Below are positions 43,763-51,964 of a stretch of DNA of 64,000 nt, in pieces. Source of the stretch: an uncultured Alphaproteobacteria bacterium (lineage in GTDB: Bacteria > Pseudomonadota > Alphaproteobacteria > MPNO01 > UBA2964); the NCBI GenBank assembly GCA_938048165.1, contig CALIBP010000147.1, positions 1 through 64,000 of the forward strand, in the 5' to 3' direction. Both the position numbers and the translations under genes were made by a program. Each line of letters starts with the position of its first letter. The first letter of the stretch is position 1. The notes beneath the pieces were generated by a model that made no database searches, was not told the DNA's origin, and saw only the letters and a list, made by a program, of their open reading frames with translations.

Positions 43763-45010
43763 ATGGCCGATTACTGGGCAGCAGCGTGGAGTGCGTCGGC
43801 ACAAGGTCCTTACCCGCATGGCCGGGAAACCGCACAGCCTGATCTGTCAGCGCTTTTCCCCGAGCCTGATTTTAGCTGTCAGGATCAATCTTTTCGAATG
43901 ATCGTAAGACCTGACGTCTGGGGATCACAGGCGCGGATACGTCTTTCCAATGCACATGGGCGACAGCCGGTTACTTTCAATGACATCCATGTCGGACTGC
44001 GGTTGATGAGCAGCGCCCTGCATGTAGGCAGCAGCAGACCTATTAAATTTGGCACCTCCGACAGCATTACTATTGAGGCGGGAGGCCGGGCGGTCAGCGA
44101 TCCCGTTGATCTTGATTTCATTACCGATCCCAACGACCCACTACTCATCGGAACATCACTTGCCATCAGTTTTCATGTTGCGGGCGACAGCGGCCCGATG
44201 ACCTATCATGCCAAAGCATCACAGACATCATACCTCTCGAAAAACGGCGCAGTTGACGTTTGTTCCTCTCCAGAAGAAGCAGCCTTCCCCTACTCGACCA
44301 CCTCCTGGTTTTTTCTCGATGCGCTCGACATGAATATGGCCGCGCCCACCAAAGTCATTGTGGCGTTTGGCGATTCAATCTCCGACGGATCGGGTTCCAC
44401 CATCAATGGCTATGACCGCTGGCCGGATGTCGTCGCAAGACGATTACACAGCAAATTCGGCAACACCGTCTCTCTGGTCAATCAAGGGATCGGTGGCAAT
44501 CAGGTCATTGGGCCGCCAGACGACACCCCTGCGGCGGACCGTCTCGGCGGCATTTCAGCATTAAAACGACTGGAGCGCGATGTCGTCAGCATGGCCGGCG
44601 TCAGCACCGTCATCTGGCTTGAAGGCATCAATGATTTTGGCTTCACCGATGCTTCTGCGGAAGCGGTTATCGCAGGAGTCCAGCAGGGCGTCGCGCAGAT
44701 CCGTGAGGCCATTCCCGGCGTTCGGATCATTGGTGCGACGCTGACGACAGCCCTAAACGCGACCACCGGTGGCCATGGCAGCGAGTCTGTCGATGCCAGA
44801 CGTCGCACTTTCAATGATTTTGTCAGAACCACTGACCTCTATGACGACATCATCGATTTCGATGCCGCGACCTTTGACGAAACCACCGGCGAGCTTAGAC
44901 CCGAAATGGTACCAAATAGCTGTATCGGCGGGCCGGGCGACAAACTGCATCCCAACCGCGTGGGTTATCAGGCAATGGCGGCGGCGGTGGATATCGACAT
45001 GCTGGTATAA
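43763..45010 (+). CDS. SGNH/GDSL hydrolase family protein
   Basis: A 415-residue SGNH hydrolase. The N-terminal 190 residues form a beta-rich domain (WAAAWSASAQGP to FFLDALDM), as in the RmlC/rhamnogalacturonan-acetylesterase-like two-domain members. The catalytic blocks follow: GDSIS (Ser, block I), GIGGNQV (Gly/Asn, blocks II), EGINDFG (block III) and DKLHPN (Asp/His, block V). It is probably an esterase for an acylated sugar or lipid-like substrate. No signal peptide is visible. It lies just after the alpha/beta hydrolase gene. Confidence 0.87.
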   Translation: MADYWAAAWSASAQGPYPHGRETAQPDLSALFPEPDFSCQDQSFRMIVRPDVWGSQARIRLSNAHGRQPVTFNDIHVGLRLMSSALHVGSSRPIKFGTSDSITIEAGGRAVSDPVDLDFITDPNDPLLIGTSLAISFHVAGDSGPMTYHAKASQTSYLSKNGAVDVCSSPEEAAFPYSTTSWFFLDALDMNMAAPTKVIVAFGDSISDGSGSTINGYDRWPDVVARRLHSKFGNTVSLVNQGIGGNQVIGPPDDTPAADRLGGISALKRLERDVVSMAGVSTVIWLEGINDFGFTDASAEAVIAGVQQGVAQIREAIPGVRIIGATLTTALNATTGGHGSESVDARRRTFNDFVRTTDLYDDIIDFDAATFDETTGELRPEMVPNSCIGGPGDKLHPNRVGYQAMAAAVDIDMLV

Positions 45011-45038
45011 AATTTATGTCGGCGAACCACAGGACTGT

Positions 45039-45167
45039 ATGAATCAAATCCTCGATCCGATGGAACACGCGTAGAAACTAAACCCTGAGCAGCTGTGTCT
45101 GGCCAAACTCGGGCCGGACGAGGAAGAGGTTATTACCCTCTTGCGAGAGGTTGTTCTGGCTGATTGA
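45039..45167 (+). pseudogene. Possible small gene remnant with in-frame TAG
   Basis: One frame reads MNQILDPMEHA, a TAG at 45072-45074, and then thirty protein-like codons (KLNPEQLCLA to LLREVVLAD) before TGA at 45165-45167. The composition is protein-like and amphipathic, so it may be the remains of a short gene broken by one stop. Chance is equally possible for so short a stretch. Confidence 0.3.
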
Positions 45168-45174
45168 ATCAGCC
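45158..45174. promoter_or_regulatory. Perfect 17-base palindrome before the GST gene
   Basis: GGCTGATT-G-AATCAGCC has perfect 8-base arms around one base. It ends 23 bases before the ATG at 45198. The one-base centre is too tight for an RNA hairpin, so a dimeric-repressor operator is the better guess. Confidence 0.35.
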
Positions 45175-45197
45175 GAAATCTGGGTACGGAGGTTGTC

Positions 45198-46169
45198 ATG
45201 GGACATTTACTCGACGGCAAATGGAGTTTTGAAGACCATCTGTCAGAAACCGCGACCGGCAAATATGTCAAAAAGCCGTCGCAATTTCGCAATTTCATTA
45301 CGGCTGACAGCTCTTCCGACTATCCTGCTGAGGCCGGGCGCTATGTGCTATATTCCTCCATTGCCTGCCCGTGGGCGCATCGGACCGCGCTTTACCGGGT
45401 TCTCAAGAAACTCGAAGACATCATTCCGCTAATCAATACCGAGCAATCCGACGCCGATCAGGGCTGGGCCTTTGTCGATGGTGCGCATGCGGTACCCGGC
45501 ACCGACAAGACGGTCAACTTTCTGCACGAGATTTATGCGCTGGGCGAGCCCGGATGCACCACACGGGTGACGGTGCCCCTGCTATGGGACAGCAAGACCT
45601 GTACGGTGGTCAGCAATGAATCCTCGGAAATCATCCGCATGTTTAATACCGAGTTCGCCGCCATCGCCGAGCCAACGCCGGATTATTATCCGGAAGCGCT
45701 GCGCGACCAGATTGAGCTGATGAACAACAAAATTCTTGATGGCATCAATAATGGTGTGAATGGCAGTGGTCGTTCCAAGACCCAGGAAGCCTATGAGGAA
45801 TCCATCGAGCTGCTGTTCAACACGCTGGACGAAATGGAAGAGCATCTGTCAAAGCAGCGCTATCTCTGCGGCGAAACCCAGACCGAGGCCGATTGGCGGC
45901 TCTATCCCAACCTGATCCGCTTCGATCCGATCTATTATGTCGGCTATAAATGCAATCTGCGGCATCTTGAGGATTATCCGAACCTGTCGAACTATCTGCG
46001 CGATCTTTACCAGACGCCGGGGATCGACAGTGTCAGTGATGTTCAATCCATGAAACGCCAGGTCTTCAGCGCCCACGGCCCGATTGGGGCCAATGGTGTG
46101 GTGCCGCTGGGTCCGGTCGTTGACCTGACGCGGCCGCACGACCGTGACCGGTTTGCCAAAGCGGCGTAA
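45198..46169 (+). CDS. Xi-class glutathione S-transferase (glutathionyl-hydroquinone reductase-like)
   Basis: A 323-residue Xi-class GST. The catalytic Cys C57 is in the family motif ACPWAHR. NESSEIIRMFN (glutathione gamma-Glu site) and DWRLYPNLIRFDPIYY with YKCN complete the typical set. These enzymes (YqjG, PcpF, ECM4) reduce glutathionyl-hydroquinones formed when quinones react with glutathione, rescuing aromatic breakdown intermediates. The ATG follows ACGGAGG by five bases. It converges with the chemoreceptor gene eight bases away. Confidence 0.92.
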   Translation: MGHLLDGKWSFEDHLSETATGKYVKKPSQFRNFITADSSSDYPAEAGRYVLYSSIACPWAHRTALYRVLKKLEDIIPLINTEQSDADQGWAFVDGAHAVPGTDKTVNFLHEIYALGEPGCTTRVTVPLLWDSKTCTVVSNESSEIIRMFNTEFAAIAEPTPDYYPEALRDQIELMNNKILDGINNGVNGSGRSKTQEAYEESIELLFNTLDEMEEHLSKQRYLCGETQTEADWRLYPNLIRFDPIYYVGYKCNLRHLEDYPNLSNYLRDLYQTPGIDSVSDVQSMKRQVFSAHGPIGANGVVPLGPVVDLTRPHDRDRFAKAA

Positions 46170-46177
46170 GCATAACC

Positions 46178-47296
46178 TTACGCCGCCGCCGCGTCGCGGA
46201 CTTTCTGGGTGGATTCTTCGACCTGCGCGGCACTCTGGGCAATCTCATCAATACCCGAACTAATACTGCTTACCGCCTGAGCTGCGACCTGCATATTGGT
46301 CGACATTTCCTGTGTTGTTGCCGTTTGTTCTTCCACCGCGGCCGCGACAGCCGAAGAAATATCGCTTATTTCCCCAATAATCGTGCTGACCGATTCAATG
46401 GCGCCAACCGCGTCTTCTGTTGCGCTTTGAACATCACTAATTTGCGTCGCGATCTCTTCCGTCGCCTTCGACGTCTGGGTTGCAAGACTCTTTACCTCGC
46501 TGGCGACAACGGCAAATCCTTTGCCGGCATCACCGGCACGGGCCGCTTCGATGGTCGCGTTCAACGCAAGCAGGTTAGTCTGGGAAGCAATATCGTTGAT
46601 AAGGCTTACAACATCACCGATCTTCGCGGCGGCATCCGCCAGCCCCGTAACCACGGTATTCGTGTATTCCGCCTTGCCAACAGCCTCCTCGGCAATTTTG
46701 TTGGCCTGAGCGACCTGGCGCTGGATTTCCGACACAGAAGCACTCATTTCTTCAGTACCTGACGCCACCGTTTGTACATTCGTCGTCGTTTCATTTGTCG
46801 CCGTCGCAATCGACTTGGCTTGATCATTCGTCGCCGAAATGGCACCCGCAATTTCGTTCAAGCCGACATCAATGGTCTTTTGCACTTCGATACGATGAAG
46901 TCGCTCTTTGACCTGAGCTGTAATATCAGTGGCGTATTTGACAACCTTAAACGGGCGGCCATTTACGTCGAAAATTGGGTTATAGGATGCCTGAATCCAG
47001 ATCTCTTCGCCGCCCTTGGCGATACGCATATATTCAGCAGCCTGAAAAGTTCCATCATTCAATGTTTTCCAGAACGCCGCATATTCAGGACTGTCCTTTT
47101 CCGCCGGGTCGACAAACATGCTGTGATGCTTGCCCTGGATTTCACCGAGCTCGTACCCCAACGCGCCGAGAAAATTCTCATTGGCGGTAATAATCGTGCC
47201 ATCCATATTGAATTCGATGACGGCCTGGGACCTGTTGAGTGCTTCAACAAGGGCTTTAAAATCTGTTTTGCGGGACTTACCGGAGAGCAGCGACAT
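46178..47296 (-). CDS. Soluble PAS-domain methyl-accepting chemotaxis protein
   Basis: A 372-residue receptor with no membrane segment. An N-terminal PAS domain (about 15-125, [22 protein letters not shown] to [11 protein letters not shown]) probably senses redox or a cytoplasmic ligand. The MCP signalling region follows, with the tip [20 protein letters not shown] and [15 protein letters not shown]. It should act with CheA/CheW on motility. The signalling arm is short, about 230 residues, and lacks a HAMP domain. ATG at 47296. Confidence 0.9.
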   Translation of the reverse strand: MSLLSGKSRKTDFKALVEALNRSQAVIEFNMDGTIITANENFLGALGYELGEIQGKHHSMFVDPAEKDSPEYAAFWKTLNDGTFQAAEYMRIAKGGEEIWIQASYNPIFDVNGRPFKVVKYATDITAQVKERLHRIEVQKTIDVGLNEIAGAISATNDQAKSIATATNETTTNVQTVASGTEEMSASVSEIQRQVAQANKIAEEAVGKAEYTNTVVTGLADAAAKIGDVVSLINDIASQTNLLALNATIEAARAGDAGKGFAVVASEVKSLATQTSKATEEIATQISDVQSATEDAVGAIESVSTIIGEISDISSAVAAAVEEQTATTQEMSTNMQVAAQAVSSISSGIDEIAQSAAQVEESTQKVRDAAAA

Positions 47297-47373
47297 GCTT
47301 CTATTTCCTATAGGGTTATGCGTCGGAAATAGAAATGCCCTATAACCTTAAAACAAAGCTTAATAACGACCGG

Positions 47374-48246
47374 TTATTTGCTGATCAGCGTGCCGTCGGG
47401 GCGGATGTGGTCTTCCCAGATATATCTGTCGGTATAGCCAAGTATCTTGCGCGCCTTGGAGGTATCGAGACCGCTCCAGCAGCCTTCGGCACCGTCCTTG
47501 ATTTTGGTACCGGGTAGATACGTCTCGACCAGCTCTGTGGTCGGTGTCTGGAAGCGGCTGTTTTTGGCGGCAATGTTAAATGCCTCATGGCCGGTGATAT
47601 CGGCCTCAATGGCGAGCTTGCAGGACTCTGCCGCATCGCGGACATCGACATAGCTCCAGAACGTGCCCAGCCGTGCGCCCGGCTCTTCCCAGCGCGCTGG
47701 CAGGCTTTCATAAGTGAGGTCAAAATTAACCCCGGCAAGCCGTAAACTGACCACCGACATATCAAACATGCCGACATAGCTGTCAGCGATCTGCTCGCCA
47801 AATACTTTGGAAAAAGAATAAGGATCTTTGGGGGTTAGCGGATGTTCTTCATCCAGCGGCAGATAGTCGGGATTCCAGATTTTCGGTGCATAGGTAAAGC
47901 CATAGGCCGCAACGCTGGAGGCATGCACGACGCGCCGCACGCCCATATCACCGGCTGCCTTAAACACGTTATAGGTCGCCGCCATATTATTGCGGAACAC
48001 CTCGGCATCGGCGGCCATAAACGGGGCTTGATGGGCGGCAAGATGGATCACCGCATCCGCGCCCTTGCAGGCCTCATAGAGATCACCGGTCTGGCTGAGA
48101 TCAGCGACCCAGCTTTCACAGATACGTTCGCGTGGCGGCACGACATCGAGGTTCAGCACTTCATAGCCGGCATCGAGCAATGTCTGCACAGTCCAGCGCC
48201 CGAGATTGCCACTGCCACCGGTCACCACGATTTTAGATTTAGCCAC
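47374..48246 (-). CDS. Extended SDR, NAD-dependent epimerase/dehydratase family
   Basis: A 290-residue extended short-chain dehydrogenase. NAD(P) motif VVTGGSGNLGRWT near the N-terminus, HLAAHQAP, then HASSVAAYG (active Ser) and YSFSKVFGE (YxxxK). The family covers sugar epimerases, dehydratases and reductases of catabolic intermediates. It starts 11 bases downstream of the Rieske oxygenase stop, so it is likely in the same operon as 48257 and 49499. That suggests an aromatic or related substrate rather than a nucleotide sugar. Confidence 0.85.
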   Translation of the reverse strand: MAKSKIVVTGGSGNLGRWTVQTLLDAGYEVLNLDVVPPRERICESWVADLSQTGDLYEACKGADAVIHLAAHQAPFMAADAEVFRNNMAATYNVFKAAGDMGVRRVVHASSVAAYGFTYAPKIWNPDYLPLDEEHPLTPKDPYSFSKVFGEQIADSYVGMFDMSVVSLRLAGVNFDLTYESLPARWEEPGARLGTFWSYVDVRDAAESCKLAIEADITGHEAFNIAAKNSRFQTPTTELVETYLPGTKIKDGAEGCWSGLDTSKARKILGYTDRYIWEDHIRPDGTLISK

Positions 48247-48256
48247 GCGCCCGCCC

Positions 48257-49471
48257 CTATTCCGCCGCTATTGCGGAAGCCCGCACACCAACAAAGGAGT
48301 CGAGCGTGACCAGCCCCTCGGCATTTTCCTCGAGATGCAGCGCCTTGGGATCCTTGCCCGCGACCGCATCGGCAATCGCCTCGCGCACCATCTTGCGCAG
48401 CATAATCACGCCACGATCCGAGGTGCCAAGATGTTCCTGACGCTCACCGACCAGCTTTTGCGTGCCCTGGGTGACGATATCTTCAGCCCGCACATTGCCG
48501 CGAAACGGCATCAGAGGCCGCTTGTCATAGGGTTTGCGGTCGTCTTTTGGTTCTTCACGTTTGCGCATTTCCTTGAGATGCTCAAAGAAGTTCTCATCCG
48601 GCCCGGTATAGTAATCGACCGTGAACATCATGAAGCTGTTGTCATCCTTGGGCGTCATGAACATGAAATGCTCAAAATCCGAGCCCTTGTTCATCAGCTT
48701 CTGCGGATCGGCCTTACCATGGACAAATTCAGTATCCCCGACCTGTAAAATACTGGGAAAGCCCAGGCTCATCTCATCGACCACCACCCCGTCACCATCG
48801 CTCGCCGGTTTCGACATCACGATCTTCATGCCATAGGGCGTCTCGACCGGCTCGAAATCCGGCGGATCATCGACACTAAAGAACCGGTCGCCCCAGGTCT
48901 GGTCGCCATAGGCGCTGGCACCATGCAAAATCCACACATGCACCGGGTCGGCACTGTTCTCATAGAAATTGAACCAGTTGTAATCAAAATGCCGCACCGG
49001 CTCGATCTGCCGGATGCCGCCATGATCAATCAGCGGCGAATAGTTCGGCAAGGGCGGCGGGTTCTCCGCATTCGGCCCCATATAGGCAAAAATCAGCCCG
49101 CCAAGCTCGCGCACCGGGTAGGAGACCTGCCGGACTTTGGCACAAAATGGGTTGCCACCAACTTCTGACGGCTGTTCGAGGCACTTCCCCTCCACGTCAT
49201 ACAGCCAGCCATGATAGGGGCAGCGAATGCCCGCACTTTCAATATCACCATATTCCAGCGACGCCCCGCGATGTGCGCAATGCTGGCCGAGCAGCCCGAT
49301 CCGGCCCTCGCCATCACGGAACAGCACCAGCTCCTCATCCATGATCTTGACGGCCTGCGGGATGTCATAGAGCTCGGACTCCAGCCCCACCGGCATCCAG
49401 TAGCGCCGCAGCCACTGACCACCGGGCGTTTCCGGCCCGACACGGGGAATATCTGCATTCGTTATCGACAT
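48257..49471 (-). CDS. Rieske oxygenase alpha subunit, second copy
   Basis: A 404-residue Rieske oxygenase. The [2Fe-2S] ligands are C65, H67 (CAHRGASL), C84 and H87 (CPYHGWLYD). The mononuclear iron ligands are D175, H178, H183 in ENSADPVHVWILH. The fold resembles the phthalate 4,5-dioxygenase/phenoxybenzoate group. No ferredoxin reductase lies nearby. It is in an apparent minus-strand operon: DapA-like aldolase, this gene, epimerase-like SDR. Confidence 0.88.
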   Translation of the reverse strand: MSITNADIPRVGPETPGGQWLRRYWMPVGLESELYDIPQAVKIMDEELVLFRDGEGRIGLLGQHCAHRGASLEYGDIESAGIRCPYHGWLYDVEGKCLEQPSEVGGNPFCAKVRQVSYPVRELGGLIFAYMGPNAENPPPLPNYSPLIDHGGIRQIEPVRHFDYNWFNFYENSADPVHVWILHGASAYGDQTWGDRFFSVDDPPDFEPVETPYGMKIVMSKPASDGDGVVVDEMSLGFPSILQVGDTEFVHGKADPQKLMNKGSDFEHFMFMTPKDDNSFMMFTVDYYTGPDENFFEHLKEMRKREEPKDDRKPYDKRPLMPFRGNVRAEDIVTQGTQKLVGERQEHLGTSDRGVIMLRKMVREAIADAVAGKDPKALHLEENAEGLVTLDSFVGVRASAIAAE

Positions 49472-49498
49472 TGTTCAGCCAATCTAATCCAAAATGAC

Positions 49499-50389
49499 CT
49501 AATCCAGAACGCCTACTTCACGATAGACCGCGCGCATGCCCTCAATCGCCTCTTCCGGCAAGGGCGCGGTTTCCCAGCGCGGGAAGCGCTTCACCGGCAG
49601 GCCGCGCAACCGGAAGGTCTCGGCAATCGTCCCCCGCCCGTATTTCTTCTGGGTCGAGATAAACATCTGGGTGACCTGCGTGACCTTGGCCTGGGCCTCG
49701 GCCGCCGCCTCATAATCCCTGGCGTCCAGCGCCTCAAACAGTGCCACCGTCAGCTCCGGCACCGAGCTGGTCGGCGGGTTGATCATCCCGGCGACGCCAA
49801 ACGGCACCAGCCCGAACAGATCAGCATTGCCGGTAAACACCGACACGTCATCGGGGAAATATTTGACATAATCCTCCATCGCGCCATCGCCATAGGAGAC
49901 CTTGATGCCTTTGATGCTCGGCACTTCTTTCTTGAGCGTCACGCCAAAATCCGGCGAGATCGAAATGCCGCAATATTTCGGGTTCTCATAGATATAGATC
50001 GGCAGCGGGCAGGCCTCGGCGACCTTGCGATAATGCTCCAGAACCGCCGATGGCGGCGCATCGCAATAGTAATAAGGCGGGATCACGCCAATCGCCGCCG
50101 CGCCGATGTCATTGGCATGTTTGGCGAGCTCCACCGTCGTCGGGGTATCGGCACAGCCGACATGGATAATCACCGGTGTGCGCCCCGCCGCCTGATCCAT
50201 CACGATCTCGGCCACAGATTTGCGCTCCTCCGCCGACAGAGCAGGCCCCTGCCCCGACGAGCCCAGCGCGAACAGCCCATGCACCCTGGCCCGGAAGTAG
50301 AAATCAACCAGCTGGCGCAGCGTGTCCTCATCGACCGAGCTGTCTTCATGAAACGGCGTGATAACCGGGATCAGAACGCCTCTATACAT
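49499..50389 (-). CDS. DapA/NAL-family lyase or aldolase
   Basis: A 296-residue class I aldolase of the dihydrodipicolinate synthase/N-acetylneuraminate lyase family. Schiff-base Lys is K163 (GIKVSYGDG) and the partner Tyr is Y134 (IYIYENP). The canonical GTTGE loop reads GSSGQG (43-48), so the pyruvate site is altered. True DapA in lysine synthesis is therefore unlikely; relatives cleave or form C-C bonds in aromatic and sugar-acid catabolism. ATG at 50389 was preferred over GTG at 50398. It is the first gene of the Rieske operon. Confidence 0.82.
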   Translation of the reverse strand: MYRGVLIPVITPFHEDSSVDEDTLRQLVDFYFRARVHGLFALGSSGQGPALSAEERKSVAEIVMDQAAGRTPVIIHVGCADTPTTVELAKHANDIGAAAIGVIPPYYYCDAPPSAVLEHYRKVAEACPLPIYIYENPKYCGISISPDFGVTLKKEVPSIKGIKVSYGDGAMEDYVKYFPDDVSVFTGNADLFGLVPFGVAGMINPPTSSVPELTVALFEALDARDYEAAAEAQAKVTQVTQMFISTQKKYGRGTIAETFRLRGLPVKRFPRWETAPLPEEAIEGMRAVYREVGVLD

Positions 50390-50500
50390 CTGCCTCACCC
50401 TCTTGTTTGCCGCGCCTTCACGGCACGGGATTTGGAAAGACCTGTGTACTGGAAATTAGCGGATTAGGGAAGATTTGCTACAAAGGACCGAAATAAATAG

Positions 50501-51586
50501 TTATGAATAAGAGTAACTTAACTGGATGAGTTCGGAAATATTTTCAATATCGCGCCTCGATTTAATCGTGACCTCTAAATCACCGGTACCGTAGTGCCCG
50601 ATTTGCCTTACATCGCGCATGTATGTATCGTCTATCTCCACATCATCAGGGTTTATATTCAAATAAACCCGGACAACCTTTATTTGATTATAAATCTGAA
50701 CAGACGCGAAATTTCTATTTCGCCGGAAAGCCATATAATGTTTTTGCGGGTGAATAGTTATCTTATCGCCTAACGATTTAAGGCGCGTTTCTAATTCGTC
50801 ATATATCGACCTTAAATCCTTAGGTGCGGAATCAATTTTGTCTTTTACGGTCACAACACGCTTAGCAATAGCGCCCGCAACGGCTTTAGCGCTTTCATTA
50901 AATGGAACCGTGCCTCTTGCAGGCACAGATTCTTCAAGTTCCTCTGATAATTTTGGTAAAACTAACAAACGGTGAATTAACCCTTCAACCGTATCAAGAA
51001 TTGTCGTGAGCTCATCCCTTGTTGGTGCCCAACCGCGATGAGCGGCCGCATTCCCAGCCTCAATTACCGGTTTTAAAATGTCTCGCTCGTGTGCTGCAAT
51101 TTTGCCTTCATCTACTAATGCCTTTAATCCTTTAGCAAAGTTCCCTTTGTCGCCGACAGTCAATAGAACCAAACGGTCAATCAAGGTTCTCGAACCAAAT
51201 GTGGCTAGATAGTTTGATTCTGTTTGTAGAGATTTATAAATTTCTCCAGAAATCTGCCTCAGAGTTGAATCCGGCACATCCTCAAACCAAGTGGGCGGCG
51301 CTCGGTAAGAAACAGGAGGATATATAACTTCGTCCCATATTGCTTCTTCGGTTACCTCACCGGTAACTGCATTTTCAGCGACCCACGTATCCTCTGAAAA
51401 ATGTGACTTCTTAACTAGCGCAAGGTGTTCGCATCCACAGCATTCGATGATTAGAAGCCTTTCGCGCATTGAAAAAAGTGCATCATCCCAATTGGTAGTT
51501 TTCTCGAATTCTCTGCGAACAAAATGGTTGGTCTTGCCCGAACATCGATTACAGAAATACTTTTCTATTTTTTGATCAGCGGTCAT
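50501..51586 (-). CDS. DUF4145 plus DUF5655-like protein
   Basis: A 361-residue protein. The N-terminal zinc-ribbon cysteines C12, C15 and C49/C50-C52 (IECCGC), with the helical GNAAAHRGWAP segment (near 165-175), fit DUF4145. The last 100 residues (ASVQIYNQIKVVRVYLNINP, then HYGTGDLEVTI) look like DUF5655. These domains occur beside restriction or defence proteins, but function is unknown. ATG at 51586 was chosen; the frame upstream lies in the next gene. It shares an operon with a small membrane protein 8 bases upstream. Codon choice is much AT-richer than the surroundings, suggesting acquisition. Confidence 0.75.
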   Translation of the reverse strand: MTADQKIEKYFCNRCSGKTNHFVRREFEKTTNWDDALFSMRERLLIIECCGCEHLALVKKSHFSEDTWVAENAVTGEVTEEAIWDEVIYPPVSYRAPPTWFEDVPDSTLRQISGEIYKSLQTESNYLATFGSRTLIDRLVLLTVGDKGNFAKGLKALVDEGKIAAHERDILKPVIEAGNAAAHRGWAPTRDELTTILDTVEGLIHRLLVLPKLSEELEESVPARGTVPFNESAKAVAGAIAKRVVTVKDKIDSAPKDLRSIYDELETRLKSLGDKITIHPQKHYMAFRRNRNFASVQIYNQIKVVRVYLNINPDDVEIDDTYMRDVRQIGHYGTGDLEVTIKSRRDIENISELIQLSYSYS

Positions 51587-51594
51587 AAGGCTCG

Positions 51595-51861
51595 TTAATC
51601 TTTTACTAAATGGGAAATTTTGCGGACCTTCCCCCAGACGTAACCAGCGAGAAATATAAAGACAACTCCAGACAGTAATCCGATTGGAATTGATAACCAA
51701 AAAGAGAAAGGAATAAACCAAGATACAGCCACAACGATTGTAGCGCTAACGGCGCAAATTAGCAGTTCCGCCAGAGGGCTAATAAGGCCGATCTTGTTGT
51801 ATCCGGCCTCGTCGTAAAACTTCAGTTCTTCTTGGGCCACCTCCGCCTCATCTTTCTCCAA
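51595..51861 (-). CDS. Small two-helix membrane protein
   Basis: An 88-residue protein with an acidic soluble start (MEKDEAEVAQEELKFYDEAG) and two membrane segments, about 29-50 (LAELLICAVSATIVVAVSWFI) and 54-75 (FWLSIPIGLLSGVVFIFLAG). The end is basic, so both termini would be cytoplasmic. No family recognised. It is 8 bases upstream of the DUF4145 gene and shares its AT-rich composition, so the two probably function together. Confidence 0.7.
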   Translation of the reverse strand: MEKDEAEVAQEELKFYDEAGYNKIGLISPLAELLICAVSATIVVAVSWFIPFSFWLSIPIGLLSGVVFIFLAGYVWGKVRKISHLVKD

Positions 51862-51964
51862 TTTTCAATTTCTATTTTAAATTACAGCAACCGAAAAATT
51901 ACAAACAATAATTGTAATTAAAAGGGTTACGCAATGTAACTGCAAAATCTCTACCCCGGAGAAA

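Noticed and set aside
45039-45167. Pyrrolysine or suppressor readthrough at the TAG
   Set aside because: No sign of pyrrolysine machinery, and the frame is too short to argue for recoding.
49211-50467. A 418-codon open frame on the plus strand
   Set aside because: It lies antisense to the clear Rieske and DapA-like genes, is Arg/His/Pro-rich and has no motif. It is a frame shadow of GC-rich coding sequence.
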